A stretch of 64,000 bases of DNA, from NCBI GenBank assembly GCA_027488395.1, contig JAIYBT010000006.1, positions 98,600 through 162,599 on the forward strand. The letters run 5' to 3'. The DNA comes from Methylophilaceae bacterium. Its GTDB lineage: Bacteria; Pseudomonadota; Gammaproteobacteria; Burkholderiales; Methylophilaceae. The notes under the pieces are model-generated. The model was not told the DNA's origin, did not search any database, and saw only the letters and a list, made by a program, of their open reading frames with translations. Of this stretch, positions 47,025-55,947 are shown in pieces. Position 1 is the stretch's first letter. Each line of letters begins with the position of its first letter. The translations under genes were made by a program, and so were the position numbers.

Positions 47025-48848
47025 TTAACGTTTTTTAGGCGGTAGCATATCGGTGATCGTGCCTTCTTTCACTTCAGCTGCAAAGCATACGGTCTCTGAT
47101 AAGGTGGGATGTGCATGAATAGTGAGTCCCAAATCATGGGCATCCGCCCCCATTTCGATCGCTAACACCGCTTCTGCCAGCAGTTCACCGGCGTTGACGC
47201 CGACGATGCCAGCGCCAATGACACGGTGGGTGTCTTTATCAAAAATAAGCTTGGTTAAGCCCTCTGTGCGCGCAACAGAGAGCGCACGCCCACTGGCTGC
47301 CCACGGGAAGCTGGCTTTTTCAATCTCAATGCCTTTGGCTTTGGCTTCCGTTTCTGTCATTCCTGCCCAAGCAACCTCTGGATCAGTGTAAGCGACCGAT
47401 GGAATGACGTTGGCAATAAACTCCACCTTGTGTCCTGCAATGACTTCCGCGGCTACTTTGGCTTCATGCGTTGCTTTGTGTGCGAGCATGGGTTGACCCA
47501 CGATATCGCCGATCGCAAAAATATGCGGTACATTGGTGCGCATTTGCTTATCGACTGCAATAAAGCCACGTTCATCTACTGCTACGCCTGCTTGCGCTGC
47601 GGCAATCTGATGACCATTTGGACGACGGCCGATAGACACTAATACGCGATCATAGATTTGTGTTTCTTTGGGTGCTTGCGCGCCTTCAAAATCCACATGA
47701 ATACCATCGGCGTGCGCTTCAATACGCGACACTTTGGTGGACAGCATAATGCTTTCAAAGCGCTTTTCCATGCGTTTTTGTAATGGTCTCACCAGATCAC
47801 GGTCACAGCCCGAAATCAGTCCATCCATAAATTCAACCACACTGACTTTAGAACCCAGCGCATCGTACACGGTGCCCATTTCCAACCCTATGATGCCGCC
47901 ACCGATCACCAATAAGCGTGTTGGAATATCTGCCAGCGCAAGTGCGCCGGTTGAATCCATAATGCGTGGGTCGATGGGCGCGCCTGGAAATTTAGTGGCT
48001 TGTGAGCCCGCTGCAATAATGGCATGCTCAAAGCCGATGGTTGTGACCGTACCATCAGCGGCCGTGACAGCCAGTTGATGTGGGCTGGTAAAGGCGCCCA
48101 CGCCATTTACAACGGTTACCCCACGCGCTTTGGCCATTTGTGCCAATCCACCGGTGAGTTTGCCAACCACTTCGTTGGCTTTCCAATTGCGTAATTGATC
48201 CAAATCAATTGATGCTTGACCAAAACGCACGCCATGATGCGCTGTTTCTTCCGCCTCAGTAATCACCTTGGCGGTATGCAACAAGGCTTTTGATGGAATA
48301 CAACCAACATTCAAGCATACCCCGCCTAAGGTGGGGTAGCGCTCAATCAGTACCACTTTGAGGCCCAAATCTGCGGCTCGGAAAGCAGCGGTATAGCCAC
48401 CAGGGCCAGAACCTAATACCGCGACTTGTGTATTAAGATCGCTGGTTGAAGTGATGCTGGAAGAGGCGGTACTGGGGCTGGCTGGGTGTGGTTGTGAAGC
48501 AGCAGTCGATACCGTGGCTGACTGCGTTGGACTTGCGTTATTGGCTGCGGCGGCCGCTGTTGCTGTTGTATCGGCGACTGGGTGTTCAGGCGTGGCCGTT
48601 GCATCAGCCGCTACTTCGACGCGCATGATTAAACTGTCTTTTGCGACTTTATCGCCCACAGCCACTAAAATTTCTTTCACGATGCCACCGAATGCGGCTG
48701 GAATATCCATCGAGGCTTTGTCAGACTCTACGGTGATCAATGAGTCTTCTTTGGCAATGGTGTCGCCCACGGCAACTAATATTTCAATGATATCAACTTG
48801 GTCAAAATTGCCGATATCAGGTACACGTAATTCAATGATTTGACTCAT
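47025..48848 (-). CDS. lpdA: Dihydrolipoyl dehydrogenase with N-terminal lipoyl domain (PDH E3)
   Basis: E3 reoxidises the dihydrolipoyl arms of 2-oxoacid dehydrogenases with FAD and NAD. The 607-residue protein starts with a lipoyl domain (about 1-80; lipoylated lysine in [12 protein letters not shown]), an Ala/Thr/Pro-rich linker (about 82-140), then the flavoprotein: [19 protein letters not shown], the redox disulfide [42 protein letters not shown] and the C-terminal HAHPTLSE with the catalytic His-Glu pair. The lipoyl domain is nearly the same as that of aceF. Fused E3 of this kind is known from betaproteobacteria and Neisseria. It belongs with aceE-aceF but lies 5.7 kb from aceF. Confidence 0.96.
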   Translation of the reverse strand: MSQIIELRVPDIGNFDQVDIIEILVAVGDTIAKEDSLITVESDKASMDIPAAFGGIVKEILVAVGDKVAKDSLIMRVEVAADATATPEHPVADTTATAAAAANNASPTQSATVSTAASQPHPASPSTASSSITSTSDLNTQVAVLGSGPGGYTAAFRAADLGLKVVLIERYPTLGGVCLNVGCIPSKALLHTAKVITEAEETAHHGVRFGQASIDLDQLRNWKANEVVGKLTGGLAQMAKARGVTVVNGVGAFTSPHQLAVTAADGTVTTIGFEHAIIAAGSQATKFPGAPIDPRIMDSTGALALADIPTRLLVIGGGIIGLEMGTVYDALGSKVSVVEFMDGLISGCDRDLVRPLQKRMEKRFESIMLSTKVSRIEAHADGIHVDFEGAQAPKETQIYDRVLVSIGRRPNGHQIAAAQAGVAVDERGFIAVDKQMRTNVPHIFAIGDIVGQPMLAHKATHEAKVAAEVIAGHKVEFIANVIPSVAYTDPEVAWAGMTETEAKAKGIEIEKASFPWAASGRALSVARTEGLTKLIFDKDTHRVIGAGIVGVNAGELLAEAVLAIEMGADAHDLGLTIHAHPTLSETVCFAAEVKEGTITDMLPPKKR

Positions 48849-48939
48849 GGAAACCTTACTTACGAAATAGATGTGCTATTTTAACATCAAATAAATGGGC
48901 AGATTGGCGCTAGCGGCCAGTTCGATACGCAGGTAGGCG

Positions 48940-49410
48940 TTATGGGGCTTTTTTCTTGGCCGTGGTAGTGGCAAGCACCGGTTTTTTCATGGTGCAGGTT
49001 TCTTGGCCATAATTACCACCCGTGTCATCCGGCTCATAGTAATCGTTTTTAAAAGTATAGGTGGTTTTGGTCAACGTGGTAAATTGACCGAGCCCGGTTG
49101 AAAATTCAGCGTATTTAGCATCAGACAACTTAAAGGTTAACGCCAACGATTTACCTCTGACAAGCGCTTGCCCAGTATAACTTTGCTTATTTTCGGTATG
49201 CGTGACTAAATCGTATACCGCCACTTGTGTGGTGCTGTTACGGCGATTTTTTTTGAGTTGCACGGTGACTTCATAATCGCCTACTGCAACATTGTTTCCT
49301 TTACATAAATATTCGCCACTGTAATCGGCAATACGTGATGTGGTCGCCGCATTCACAGGGTGTTCAATAAGAAAAAAAAGCGCAATGAAGGTGAAATATT
49401 TTAGATTCAT
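48940..49410 (-). CDS. Secreted protein of unknown function
   Basis: I do not recognise this protein. From the ATG at 49410 it is 156 residues: a clear signal peptide (NLKYFTFIALFFLIEHPVNA, likely cleaved after VNA), then a mature part of about 135 residues with SGEYLCKGNNVAVGDYEVTV, alternating beta-like segments, two cysteines (in YLCKG and ETCTM) that could pair, and a lysine-rich tail (TTAKKKAP). An upstream extension to 49578 would hide the signal peptide and overlap the region before the glucan gene, so I reject it. The SGxYxCxG...D start recalls small secreted proteins with a lipocalin-like or beta-sandwich fold, but that is a guess. Confidence 0.6.
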   Translation of the reverse strand: MNLKYFTFIALFFLIEHPVNAATTSRIADYSGEYLCKGNNVAVGDYEVTVQLKKNRRNSTTQVAVYDLVTHTENKQSYTGQALVRGKSLALTFKLSDAKYAEFSTGLGQFTTLTKTTYTFKNDYYEPDDTGGNYGQETCTMKKPVLATTTAKKKAP

Positions 49411-49650
49411 ATCACTAGAGAAATAGTTGCAAGACAAGAAAGCGATTACTGTCAGTCGCGCTAGGGAATGCCTTGGAATGACAACAATACAATTGAATTT
49501 CATGATAATTGCAATTACCTTTTTTACCAAGTGACATTTGCGTTTATTTCGTTGCAAAAGGGGGCGATCCATTGGCAAAGAGCGGGCCGTGCATTCGATA
49601 TTTGTGCGAAAATAGCGATCATTCAGTTCACTGCCGAAAGTCTAGCTCAC

Positions 49651-51285
49651 ATGCTATTTGCGCGTTATCTCTTCCGTGTGCCCGCCGTTTTTTGGATGTT
49701 TGTGGTGCTGATCGCCACAGGTATGGGGGTTTGGCAATTACAACAGCCGCACAAAATCGTTAATGTCGACGCAAAAAGCCTGCCTGTGCAATGTGTGTCA
49801 TACGCGCCTTATTACAAACCTGGTATGAATCCCACCCTGATTGGAAGTTTTGTCGACCCCTTGCAAATCGAAGCTGATCTCAAAGCGTTGTCTGCAATCA
49901 CCGCCTGTGTGCGAACCTATTCAGTTTCGCAAGGCTTAGATTATGTGCCAAAAGCAGCGCAAAAATTAGGCATGAAGGTGAAACTTGGTGCGTGGATCAG
50001 TTGGACGGACGCCTACAATCGTGCAGAGTTGGCGTTGGCGGTGCAAAAGGCGAATGAATTTAATGATACCGTCACCAGTATTATTGTTGGCAATGAGGTC
50101 TTGCTCAGAGGCGAACAGCCTGAATCGCAATTACGTCAATATTTACAATGGGCAAAAGCGCATACCAATGTGCCCTTGACCTATGCTGAAGTGTGGGAGT
50201 TTTGGTTAAAGCATCCGGCCCTAGAACAAGACGTTGATTTTGTCACCGTGCATATCCTACCTTATTGGGAAGATCTCCCGGTGGCGATTGAGCAAGCGGT
50301 TTCACACACCACCGCAGTGATGGACAAACTCAGTTTTACCTTTAAAAAACCTTTGTTGATTGGTGAAACAGGCTGGCCTTCACAAGGTCGTCAACGCTTT
50401 GGTGCCAAACCAAGTGTGGTGAATGAAGCGCGGTATATACGTGAATTTATCCAAACGGCCCAAGCGCGGCAGTGGCAATACAATATTATTGAAGCGGTTG
50501 ACCAGCCCTGGAAACGTGGTCTAGAGGGGACTGTGGGTGGCTATTGGGGTGTGTTTGATGTGGCAATGCAACGTAAATTTCCGCTGCAAGGTGGCGTGGC
50601 TGAACGTCAAGATGGCGTGTTGCCCTATGTCATCGCGGCGACACTCGCGTTACTGGCTTGGGCTTGGGCGACCTACCGTCAATTAACGATTGCACAGCGT
50701 ATGCTTTTTAGCTTGGTCGCTGCAACGGTTGGTTTGCAGGGCTTTTTGCAAGTCAGCGATGTCTATATGTCAGCACGAAACATGACCGAAACCCTTTATT
50801 TGGGGGGCTTTGTGTTGTTAGGTTGGGGCATCATTGTCCTGCATCTTCGTTTATGGGTGGGCTGGTCAATGCCTAAAGCATGGTTGCAAACTTGGTTAAC
50901 CTTGTTTGCATGCGCCTTGTTGTTAATCAGTGCGAGCTTGAGCATCGACGGTCGCTATCGTAATTTTCCAATTGCACTGACCTGGTTACCTTTGGTCATC
51001 AGTTTGATTTCTGTGATGGTGCAATTACAGCCGCAATCTACATCTATGTCTGCTATTGCAACCTCCTCCTCGGAGGCCTCTGCAAGCATTGGGATTTGGT
51101 TGGTAGCGGTCATGACCATATTTGCAACGACGCTCGCCTTTGGTGTGGCCATGTTGGAGCCAGGCAACGCCAGTGCATGGTGGTGGGCTGCCTGTTGCGG
51201 CATGGCAACCTTGGTGATTCCGGCTCAATGTCTGTTGTTGCGCTCTGCCATGCCCACTGCAAGCAATGCCAATATGCAAGCTTGA
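49651..51285 (+). CDS. GH17-family membrane protein (NdvC-like, beta-glucan)
   Basis: The 544-residue protein starts with a membrane anchor (about 8-30), then a GH17-type domain (about 40-320) with acid/base glutamate in IIVGNEVLL and nucleophile in LIGETGWPSQG, plus CVSYAPYY and EAVDQPWKRG, and ends with about seven helices. This build matches NdvC-type proteins tied to beta-1,3/1,6 cyclic glucan synthesis in Bradyrhizobium; the GH17 domain probably works as a transglycosylase (inference). I choose the ATG at 49651; the frame is open to 49468, but those 61 residues do not look like signal or family sequence. It precedes the GH17-GT2 gene by 88 bases. Confidence 0.78.
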   Translation: MLFARYLFRVPAVFWMFVVLIATGMGVWQLQQPHKIVNVDAKSLPVQCVSYAPYYKPGMNPTLIGSFVDPLQIEADLKALSAITACVRTYSVSQGLDYVPKAAQKLGMKVKLGAWISWTDAYNRAELALAVQKANEFNDTVTSIIVGNEVLLRGEQPESQLRQYLQWAKAHTNVPLTYAEVWEFWLKHPALEQDVDFVTVHILPYWEDLPVAIEQAVSHTTAVMDKLSFTFKKPLLIGETGWPSQGRQRFGAKPSVVNEARYIREFIQTAQARQWQYNIIEAVDQPWKRGLEGTVGGYWGVFDVAMQRKFPLQGGVAERQDGVLPYVIAATLALLAWAWATYRQLTIAQRMLFSLVAATVGLQGFLQVSDVYMSARNMTETLYLGGFVLLGWGIIVLHLRLWVGWSMPKAWLQTWLTLFACALLLISASLSIDGRYRNFPIALTWLPLVISLISVMVQLQPQSTSMSAIATSSSEASASIGIWLVAVMTIFATTLAFGVAMLEPGNASAWWWAACCGMATLVIPAQCLLLRSAMPTASNANMQA

Positions 51286-51373
51286 ACCTCCAAAGATCGA
51301 GGGATGGTGTAATGAGAGTTGCAATATGTTTTTATCTGAACGTGATTTTTTAGTGAAAGTATTGATTTAAGCC

Positions 51374-53932
51374 ATGTGGTTCTGGACAAAAAAACTATTA
51401 CCGAGCGTCTTTTTTGCGCTGATCTTCTCTGCCGTGCATGTCAGTGTATGGACGCTTGCCAATCGCGCTTTACCCTTGATTAATGTCAAACCCACGGTCA
51501 ATGGGTTTGCCTATAGTGGCTACCGCGGCAACCAAAGCCCTTTAGATAACCAGCACCCCAGTACCCGTGAGTTGGCAGAAGACTTAGATCTGTTACACAA
51601 ACACACGGACCATCTTCGGATGTATTCTTCATTAGATTTAAACGAAGTGATCCCGCTGGCGGCAAGACGCAATATGAAGGTGATTGCGGGTGCTTGGATT
51701 GATGCAGATCACGGTAAAAACGCGCGTGAAGTGGCCGCTTTGTTGGAGAAACTGCAAAACTACAACAATATTGATCGTGTGATTGTCGGTAACGAGTCAT
51801 TGCTACGCAATGATTTGCCTGTGGCTTCGCTGGTTCAATATTTAGATCAAGTACGGGCCAATACCGAAACGCCTGTATCAACCGCTGAGCCTTGGCATGT
51901 GTGGTTAAAACATCCTGAACTGGTAAAGCATGTTGATTTTATTGCCGTCCACTTATTGCCATACCATGAGGGCGTGCCTGTGGAGAGGGCGGTGCAATAT
52001 ACCATCGATCGTTACAACCAACTGTTGGCAGCTTATCCGCGAAAAAAAATCGTGATTACTGAGGTGGGTTGGCCCAGTCGTGGCCCTACCATTGGGGCCT
52101 CTGTCGCCAGTGAGGTGAACCAAGCGCGGTTTATTCGCGAGTTTTTAGGCCGTAATGCGCTTGAAGATTTGGATTACTACTTAATGGAAGCGTTTGATCA
52201 ACCTTGGAAAGTCAGCTTAGAGGGTTGGGCGGGCGCTTATTGGGGCATGTATAACGCCGATCGCCATCAAAAATATTCTTTACAAGGAGCAGTCCCACCA
52301 AACAACCGCTGGGTAGCAAAAGCCACCTGGTCTACGGTGTTGGCGTTTTTGCCATTGATGTTTATCGCATGGCGTTTTAAACACTGGGGGTTGGGTGGCG
52401 TAGCGTCGATGGCGGTGTTATTTCAAGCCTGCATCACCACGCTGGTCATTACTTGGAATTTGCCAGGAGATTATTATTATTCATTCCGCGATTTTGTCGT
52501 GTTGATTGGTTTAATTTTGGCGATCGCGCTGACTTCATTGGTATTGATGATTTACGCCATTGAGTTTAGCGAGGTGATGTTCAAGCCACAATGGCGACGC
52601 TTTTTTAAACGCATGACGCCTTTGCCAGCCCAAGATGAGTTATTTGTCTCGATTCACCTCGCCTGTTATAACGAACCGCCTGATATGGTGATTGCGACCA
52701 TCGAAAGCTTGCGTCATTTAACATACAGTCGCTACGAAGTAATCGTGGTGGATAACAACACCAAAGATGAAGCGAAATGGAAGCCCATTGAAGCTTATAT
52801 GGCGACCTTACCTGCACACTTTCACTTTTATCATTTGCCATCTTGGCCAGGATTTAAAGCAGGGGCATTAAATTTTGCTTTGGAAAAAACCCATCCTGAT
52901 GCGCAAGTAGTGGGTGTGGTCGATGCCGATTATGTGGTTACCACTGATTGGCTTTCCGATTTAGTGCCTCATTTCTTGGCGCCTAAAGTGGCCGTGGTAC
53001 AGGCGCCCCAAGCCCACCGTGATTGGGAGCAACACTTTTTCAATCGCATGTGTAATTGGGAGTTTGAAGGGTTTTTCCGTATCGGTATGCACCATCGCCA
53101 CGAGCGAAATGCGCTGATACAACATGGCACTATGACCTTGATTCGTCGTCAGGCGTTACAAGACCTTGGGGGCTGGTCAGAATGGTGCATCTGTGAAGAT
53201 ACCGAGTTGGGCCTGCGCTTATTAGAGCAAGATTTAGAGTTACGCTATATTGATGAAACCTTTGGCCGTGGCTTAACCCCGGCAAATTTTAAAGCGCTGA
53301 AATCGCAACGCAATCGTTGGGCATTTGGTGCGATGCAGATTTTAAAACATCACATGCCAAAATTGGTCGGCACCTCCAATTTAGATTTTAGTCAGCGCTA
53401 CCACTTTTTAACAGGTTGGTTTGGTTGGTTTGGCGAGGCGCTTCAGCTTATATTTACCATCGGTTCAATTTTCTGGACCATGGCGATGTTGCTATTTCCC
53501 AAATACTTTAGTTTGCCGGTGGTGGTCATGATTGTGCCGATACTATGCTTTTTAGCCATTAAAGCGATTTTGGGTCCGCTGTTGTACCGCAAAACCATGC
53601 AATGTGGCTGGATGGATATTTTTGGTGCGTCTCTAGCAAGTCTAGGCCTTTCGCATGCCATTGCACGTGGCATTATCAATGGACTCACACACAAAGCAGG
53701 GGTGTTTGTGGTCACGGCCAAAACCAAAGCCAAACTCACCAACTGGCAATTGATTGATCCGATTCGGGAAGAGCTGCTCATTTTAAGCTTATTGGTTTTA
53801 AGTGCATTGGTGATGTTGTACTCACGCGGTTTTAGTAACTTAGATGCACAATTGTGGGTTTCTATGTTGGCGTTACAATCATTGCCTTACTGGAGCGCAT
53901 TGGCCTGCCAATGGGTTTCTGAACACAAATAA
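51374..53932 (+). CDS. GH17-GT2 beta-glucan synthase (NdvB-like)
   Basis: The 852-residue protein fuses a GH17-like domain (about 40-310; FAYSGYRGNQSP, VIVGNESLL, ITEVGWPSRGP) to membrane helices, a processive GT2 domain (about 415-660; ACYNEPPDMV, VVDADYV, CEDTELG, and QRNRW of the QxxRW motif) and C-terminal helices. It resembles NdvB beta-1,3-glucan synthases, which make cyclic glucans for osmotic balance in the periplasm or, in Pseudomonas, for biofilm drug tolerance. Both GH17 glutamates and the D,DxD,ED,QxxRW set are present, so it should be active. UDP-glucose is the likely donor. It forms a pair with the upstream GH17 gene, and a strong terminator follows. Confidence 0.85.
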   Translation: MWFWTKKLLPSVFFALIFSAVHVSVWTLANRALPLINVKPTVNGFAYSGYRGNQSPLDNQHPSTRELAEDLDLLHKHTDHLRMYSSLDLNEVIPLAARRNMKVIAGAWIDADHGKNAREVAALLEKLQNYNNIDRVIVGNESLLRNDLPVASLVQYLDQVRANTETPVSTAEPWHVWLKHPELVKHVDFIAVHLLPYHEGVPVERAVQYTIDRYNQLLAAYPRKKIVITEVGWPSRGPTIGASVASEVNQARFIREFLGRNALEDLDYYLMEAFDQPWKVSLEGWAGAYWGMYNADRHQKYSLQGAVPPNNRWVAKATWSTVLAFLPLMFIAWRFKHWGLGGVASMAVLFQACITTLVITWNLPGDYYYSFRDFVVLIGLILAIALTSLVLMIYAIEFSEVMFKPQWRRFFKRMTPLPAQDELFVSIHLACYNEPPDMVIATIESLRHLTYSRYEVIVVDNNTKDEAKWKPIEAYMATLPAHFHFYHLPSWPGFKAGALNFALEKTHPDAQVVGVVDADYVVTTDWLSDLVPHFLAPKVAVVQAPQAHRDWEQHFFNRMCNWEFEGFFRIGMHHRHERNALIQHGTMTLIRRQALQDLGGWSEWCICEDTELGLRLLEQDLELRYIDETFGRGLTPANFKALKSQRNRWAFGAMQILKHHMPKLVGTSNLDFSQRYHFLTGWFGWFGEALQLIFTIGSIFWTMAMLLFPKYFSLPVVVMIVPILCFLAIKAILGPLLYRKTMQCGWMDIFGASLASLGLSHAIARGIINGLTHKAGVFVVTAKTKAKLTNWQLIDPIREELLILSLLVLSALVMLYSRGFSNLDAQLWVSMLALQSLPYWSALACQWVSEHK

Positions 53933-53942
53933 TCGTTTGGTT

Positions 53943-53970
53943 AAAGCCACCCTTACGGGTGGCTTTTTTT
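53943..53970 (+). terminator. Rho-independent terminator after the glucan synthase gene
   Basis: A perfect 10-bp stem AAAGCCACCC / GGGTGGCTTT with a TTAC loop is followed by a T run to 53970. It lies 10 bases after the stop. Confidence 0.92.
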
Positions 53971-54061
53971 ATATTGGAATCACCTTCATGGGATGGGTCG
54001 TGATGGTCAATGTGTCTGCGATTTGCGTGCAGCAAGTGTTTACGTTGATGCTGCGTGTGTT

Positions 54062-54469
54062 ATGAGGCCAGGGGCAAAATTATTTGTGTATGGCACGTTA
54101 CGGCAAGGCTATGCGCACCCGATGGCTGCGTTTTTAGCCAATCATAGCGTGACTGTGACGCCTGCCACCTACAAGGGTCGGATGTACGCGATTGGTGACT
54201 ATCCAGGCGTAATACCCTCTATGCAAACGACTGACCAAGTGAAGGGGGAGGTGTTTGCGTTGTTGCAGCCTGTGGATGTATTTGCGGCGCTGGATGACTA
54301 TGAGGAATGTAGCCAAGCGCATGCCTTTCCTCATGCATATGCCCGCATTCAAACCCGTGTTAACACCTTAGCGGGTGAAGTGTTGTCAGGGGTTTGGATC
54401 TATCTTTATACCCGCGATACCCAATCGTTGCGCTCTATTCCATCGGGTGATTTTTTTGAACATGATTGA
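54062..54469 (+). CDS. Gamma-glutamylcyclotransferase-like (GGCT/AIG2) protein
   Basis: The 135-residue protein opens MRPGAKLFVYGTLRQG, the substrate-binding YGTLxxG loop of the family, with the expected catalytic glutamate in the ALDDYEEC segment and GEVFAL before it. Members act on gamma-glutamyl amines or related compounds; the true substrate is unknown. I start at the ATG at 54062; a longer frame from 53993 begins just after the terminator and adds 23 residues unlike the family. It is isolated between two terminators, so it should have its own promoter. Confidence 0.75.
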   Translation: MRPGAKLFVYGTLRQGYAHPMAAFLANHSVTVTPATYKGRMYAIGDYPGVIPSMQTTDQVKGEVFALLQPVDVFAALDDYEECSQAHAFPHAYARIQTRVNTLAGEVLSGVWIYLYTRDTQSLRSIPSGDFFEHD

Positions 54470-54523
54470 AGATCGATTACCCCTCAGGGCGCGTATATGC
54501 TGATCCATAAACCAGTTGCAAGC

Positions 54524-54547
54524 AAAAGGGCACCTAGGTGCCCTTTT
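54524..54547. terminator. Bidirectional terminator between the GGCT-like gene and aceF
   Basis: A perfect palindrome AAAAGGGCACC-TA-GGTGCCCTTTT, with Ts on each strand's 3' side, lies between convergent genes. The effective loop is CCTAGG or smaller. Confidence 0.9.
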
Positions 54548-54573
54548 TATATTGCGAGTGTATCTGACAAGCC

Positions 54574-55917
54574 CTAGAGCAATAAACGACGTACATCGCT
54601 CAACATCACACGCAAGTGACTGGTAAAGCGTGCGCCATCTGCACCGTCAATTACGCGATGGTCGTAAGATAAGGATAAGGGCATGATTAAGCGTGGGTCA
54701 AATCCGCCGGAATCTTTGTTATAAACCGGCTGCATCGCTGCGCGAGACACGCCTAAAATCGCGACTTCTGGGCAGTTGATGATAGGGGTAAACATGGTGC
54801 CGCCAATGCCACCTAAGCTGGAAATGGTAAAGCAACCGCCTTGCATTTCTTCTACTTTCAATTTACGTTCACGTGCTTTGGCGGATAAGTCGGCTAAATC
54901 GCGCGCAATGTCCATAACGTCTTTTTGGTTGACGTTCCGCACCACAGGGACCACCAAGCCATCGGGTGTATCGCAAGCAAAGCCAATGTTGTAGTAGTTT
55001 TTTAAGATCAGTTGATCACCTTCAGGCGATAACGAAGCATTGAAATTAGGGTAAGTGCGCAGGGCATTGACCACCGCTTTCATTAAAAACGCTAATAGCG
55101 TCAATTTCACGCCACGCTTTTCAGCTTCAACCAACATGGACTTTCTAAAGTCTTCCAAGTCGGTAATGTCTGCTTCATCAAATTGCGTAACATGCGGCGC
55201 GGTGACCCAGTTGCGATGCAAGTTAGCACCAGATAATTTTTTAATCCGCGAAAGTGGTTTGGTGTCGATCTCTCCAAACTGACTAAAATCAATCACTGGC
55301 ATCGGCAAGGTACTTAAGCCTGAGCCTACGCCCATATTTTCAGTGCGTGGTTTGGCTAACTCGCCTTTGACAAAGGCTTGCACGTCTGGCAATAAAATAC
55401 GATTTTTAGGTCCTGAGGCTTTCACAAGACTTAAATTGACGCCCAGTTCGCGAGCAAACTTACGGACCGATGGGCTGGCATGGGCTAACTTGCCTGACAC
55501 AGACACACTAGAGGCAGCCACTGGGTTGGGCGTTGCCAATGGTTGCACCACATTAGGCGGCGCTTCAACCGGGCGGGTCGGCTCAGGAATGGCAACGGTT
55601 TTTTCATCGACTTTAACAGTGGCCACCACAGGGGTAGCTGTAGGTTGCGCCGCTGGTTTTTCTGCAGGGGCTACATCATTGGCGGTATCCAAGGTAAGGA
55701 TTAATGCACCTTGTTTGGTTTTATCGCCCACTTGAATGTGAATTTCTTTCACCACCCCAGCTAATGAGGAGGGAATATCCATCGACGCTTTGTCTGACTC
55801 TACGGTAATCAGCGAATCTTCTTTTGCAACGGTGTCGCCGACACTGACTAGGACTTCAATGACATCCACGCTGTCAAAGTTGCCAATATCGGGTACCAAT
55901 ACTTCTTTAATGGTCAT
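54574..55917 (-). CDS. aceF: Pyruvate dehydrogenase E2 (dihydrolipoamide acetyltransferase)
   Basis: E2 forms the PDH core and passes acetyl from lipoate to CoA. The 447-residue protein has a single lipoyl domain (about 1-75; lysine in [12 protein letters not shown]), an Ala/Pro/Val linker, a peripheral subunit-binding domain (about 145-185; ASPSVRKFARELGVNL, GPKNRILLPDVQAF) and the catalytic domain (about 215-447) ending SYDHRVIDGADGARF with the active histidine. E. coli E2 has three lipoyl domains; one is common in other groups, and a further one is on E3 here. It follows aceE by 30 bases. Confidence 0.96.
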   Translation of the reverse strand: MTIKEVLVPDIGNFDSVDVIEVLVSVGDTVAKEDSLITVESDKASMDIPSSLAGVVKEIHIQVGDKTKQGALILTLDTANDVAPAEKPAAQPTATPVVATVKVDEKTVAIPEPTRPVEAPPNVVQPLATPNPVAASSVSVSGKLAHASPSVRKFARELGVNLSLVKASGPKNRILLPDVQAFVKGELAKPRTENMGVGSGLSTLPMPVIDFSQFGEIDTKPLSRIKKLSGANLHRNWVTAPHVTQFDEADITDLEDFRKSMLVEAEKRGVKLTLLAFLMKAVVNALRTYPNFNASLSPEGDQLILKNYYNIGFACDTPDGLVVPVVRNVNQKDVMDIARDLADLSAKARERKLKVEEMQGGCFTISSLGGIGGTMFTPIINCPEVAILGVSRAAMQPVYNKDSGGFDPRLIMPLSLSYDHRVIDGADGARFTSHLRVMLSDVRRLLL

Positions 55918-55947
55918 AATGATTTAATTCCTTATTCGCGACTGGCC

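Noticed and set aside
49468..49650. 61-residue N-terminal extension of the GH17 protein
   Set aside because: It carries charged, non-signal sequence before a proper membrane anchor and runs into the region upstream of the divergent secreted-protein gene; the ATG at 49651 fits better.
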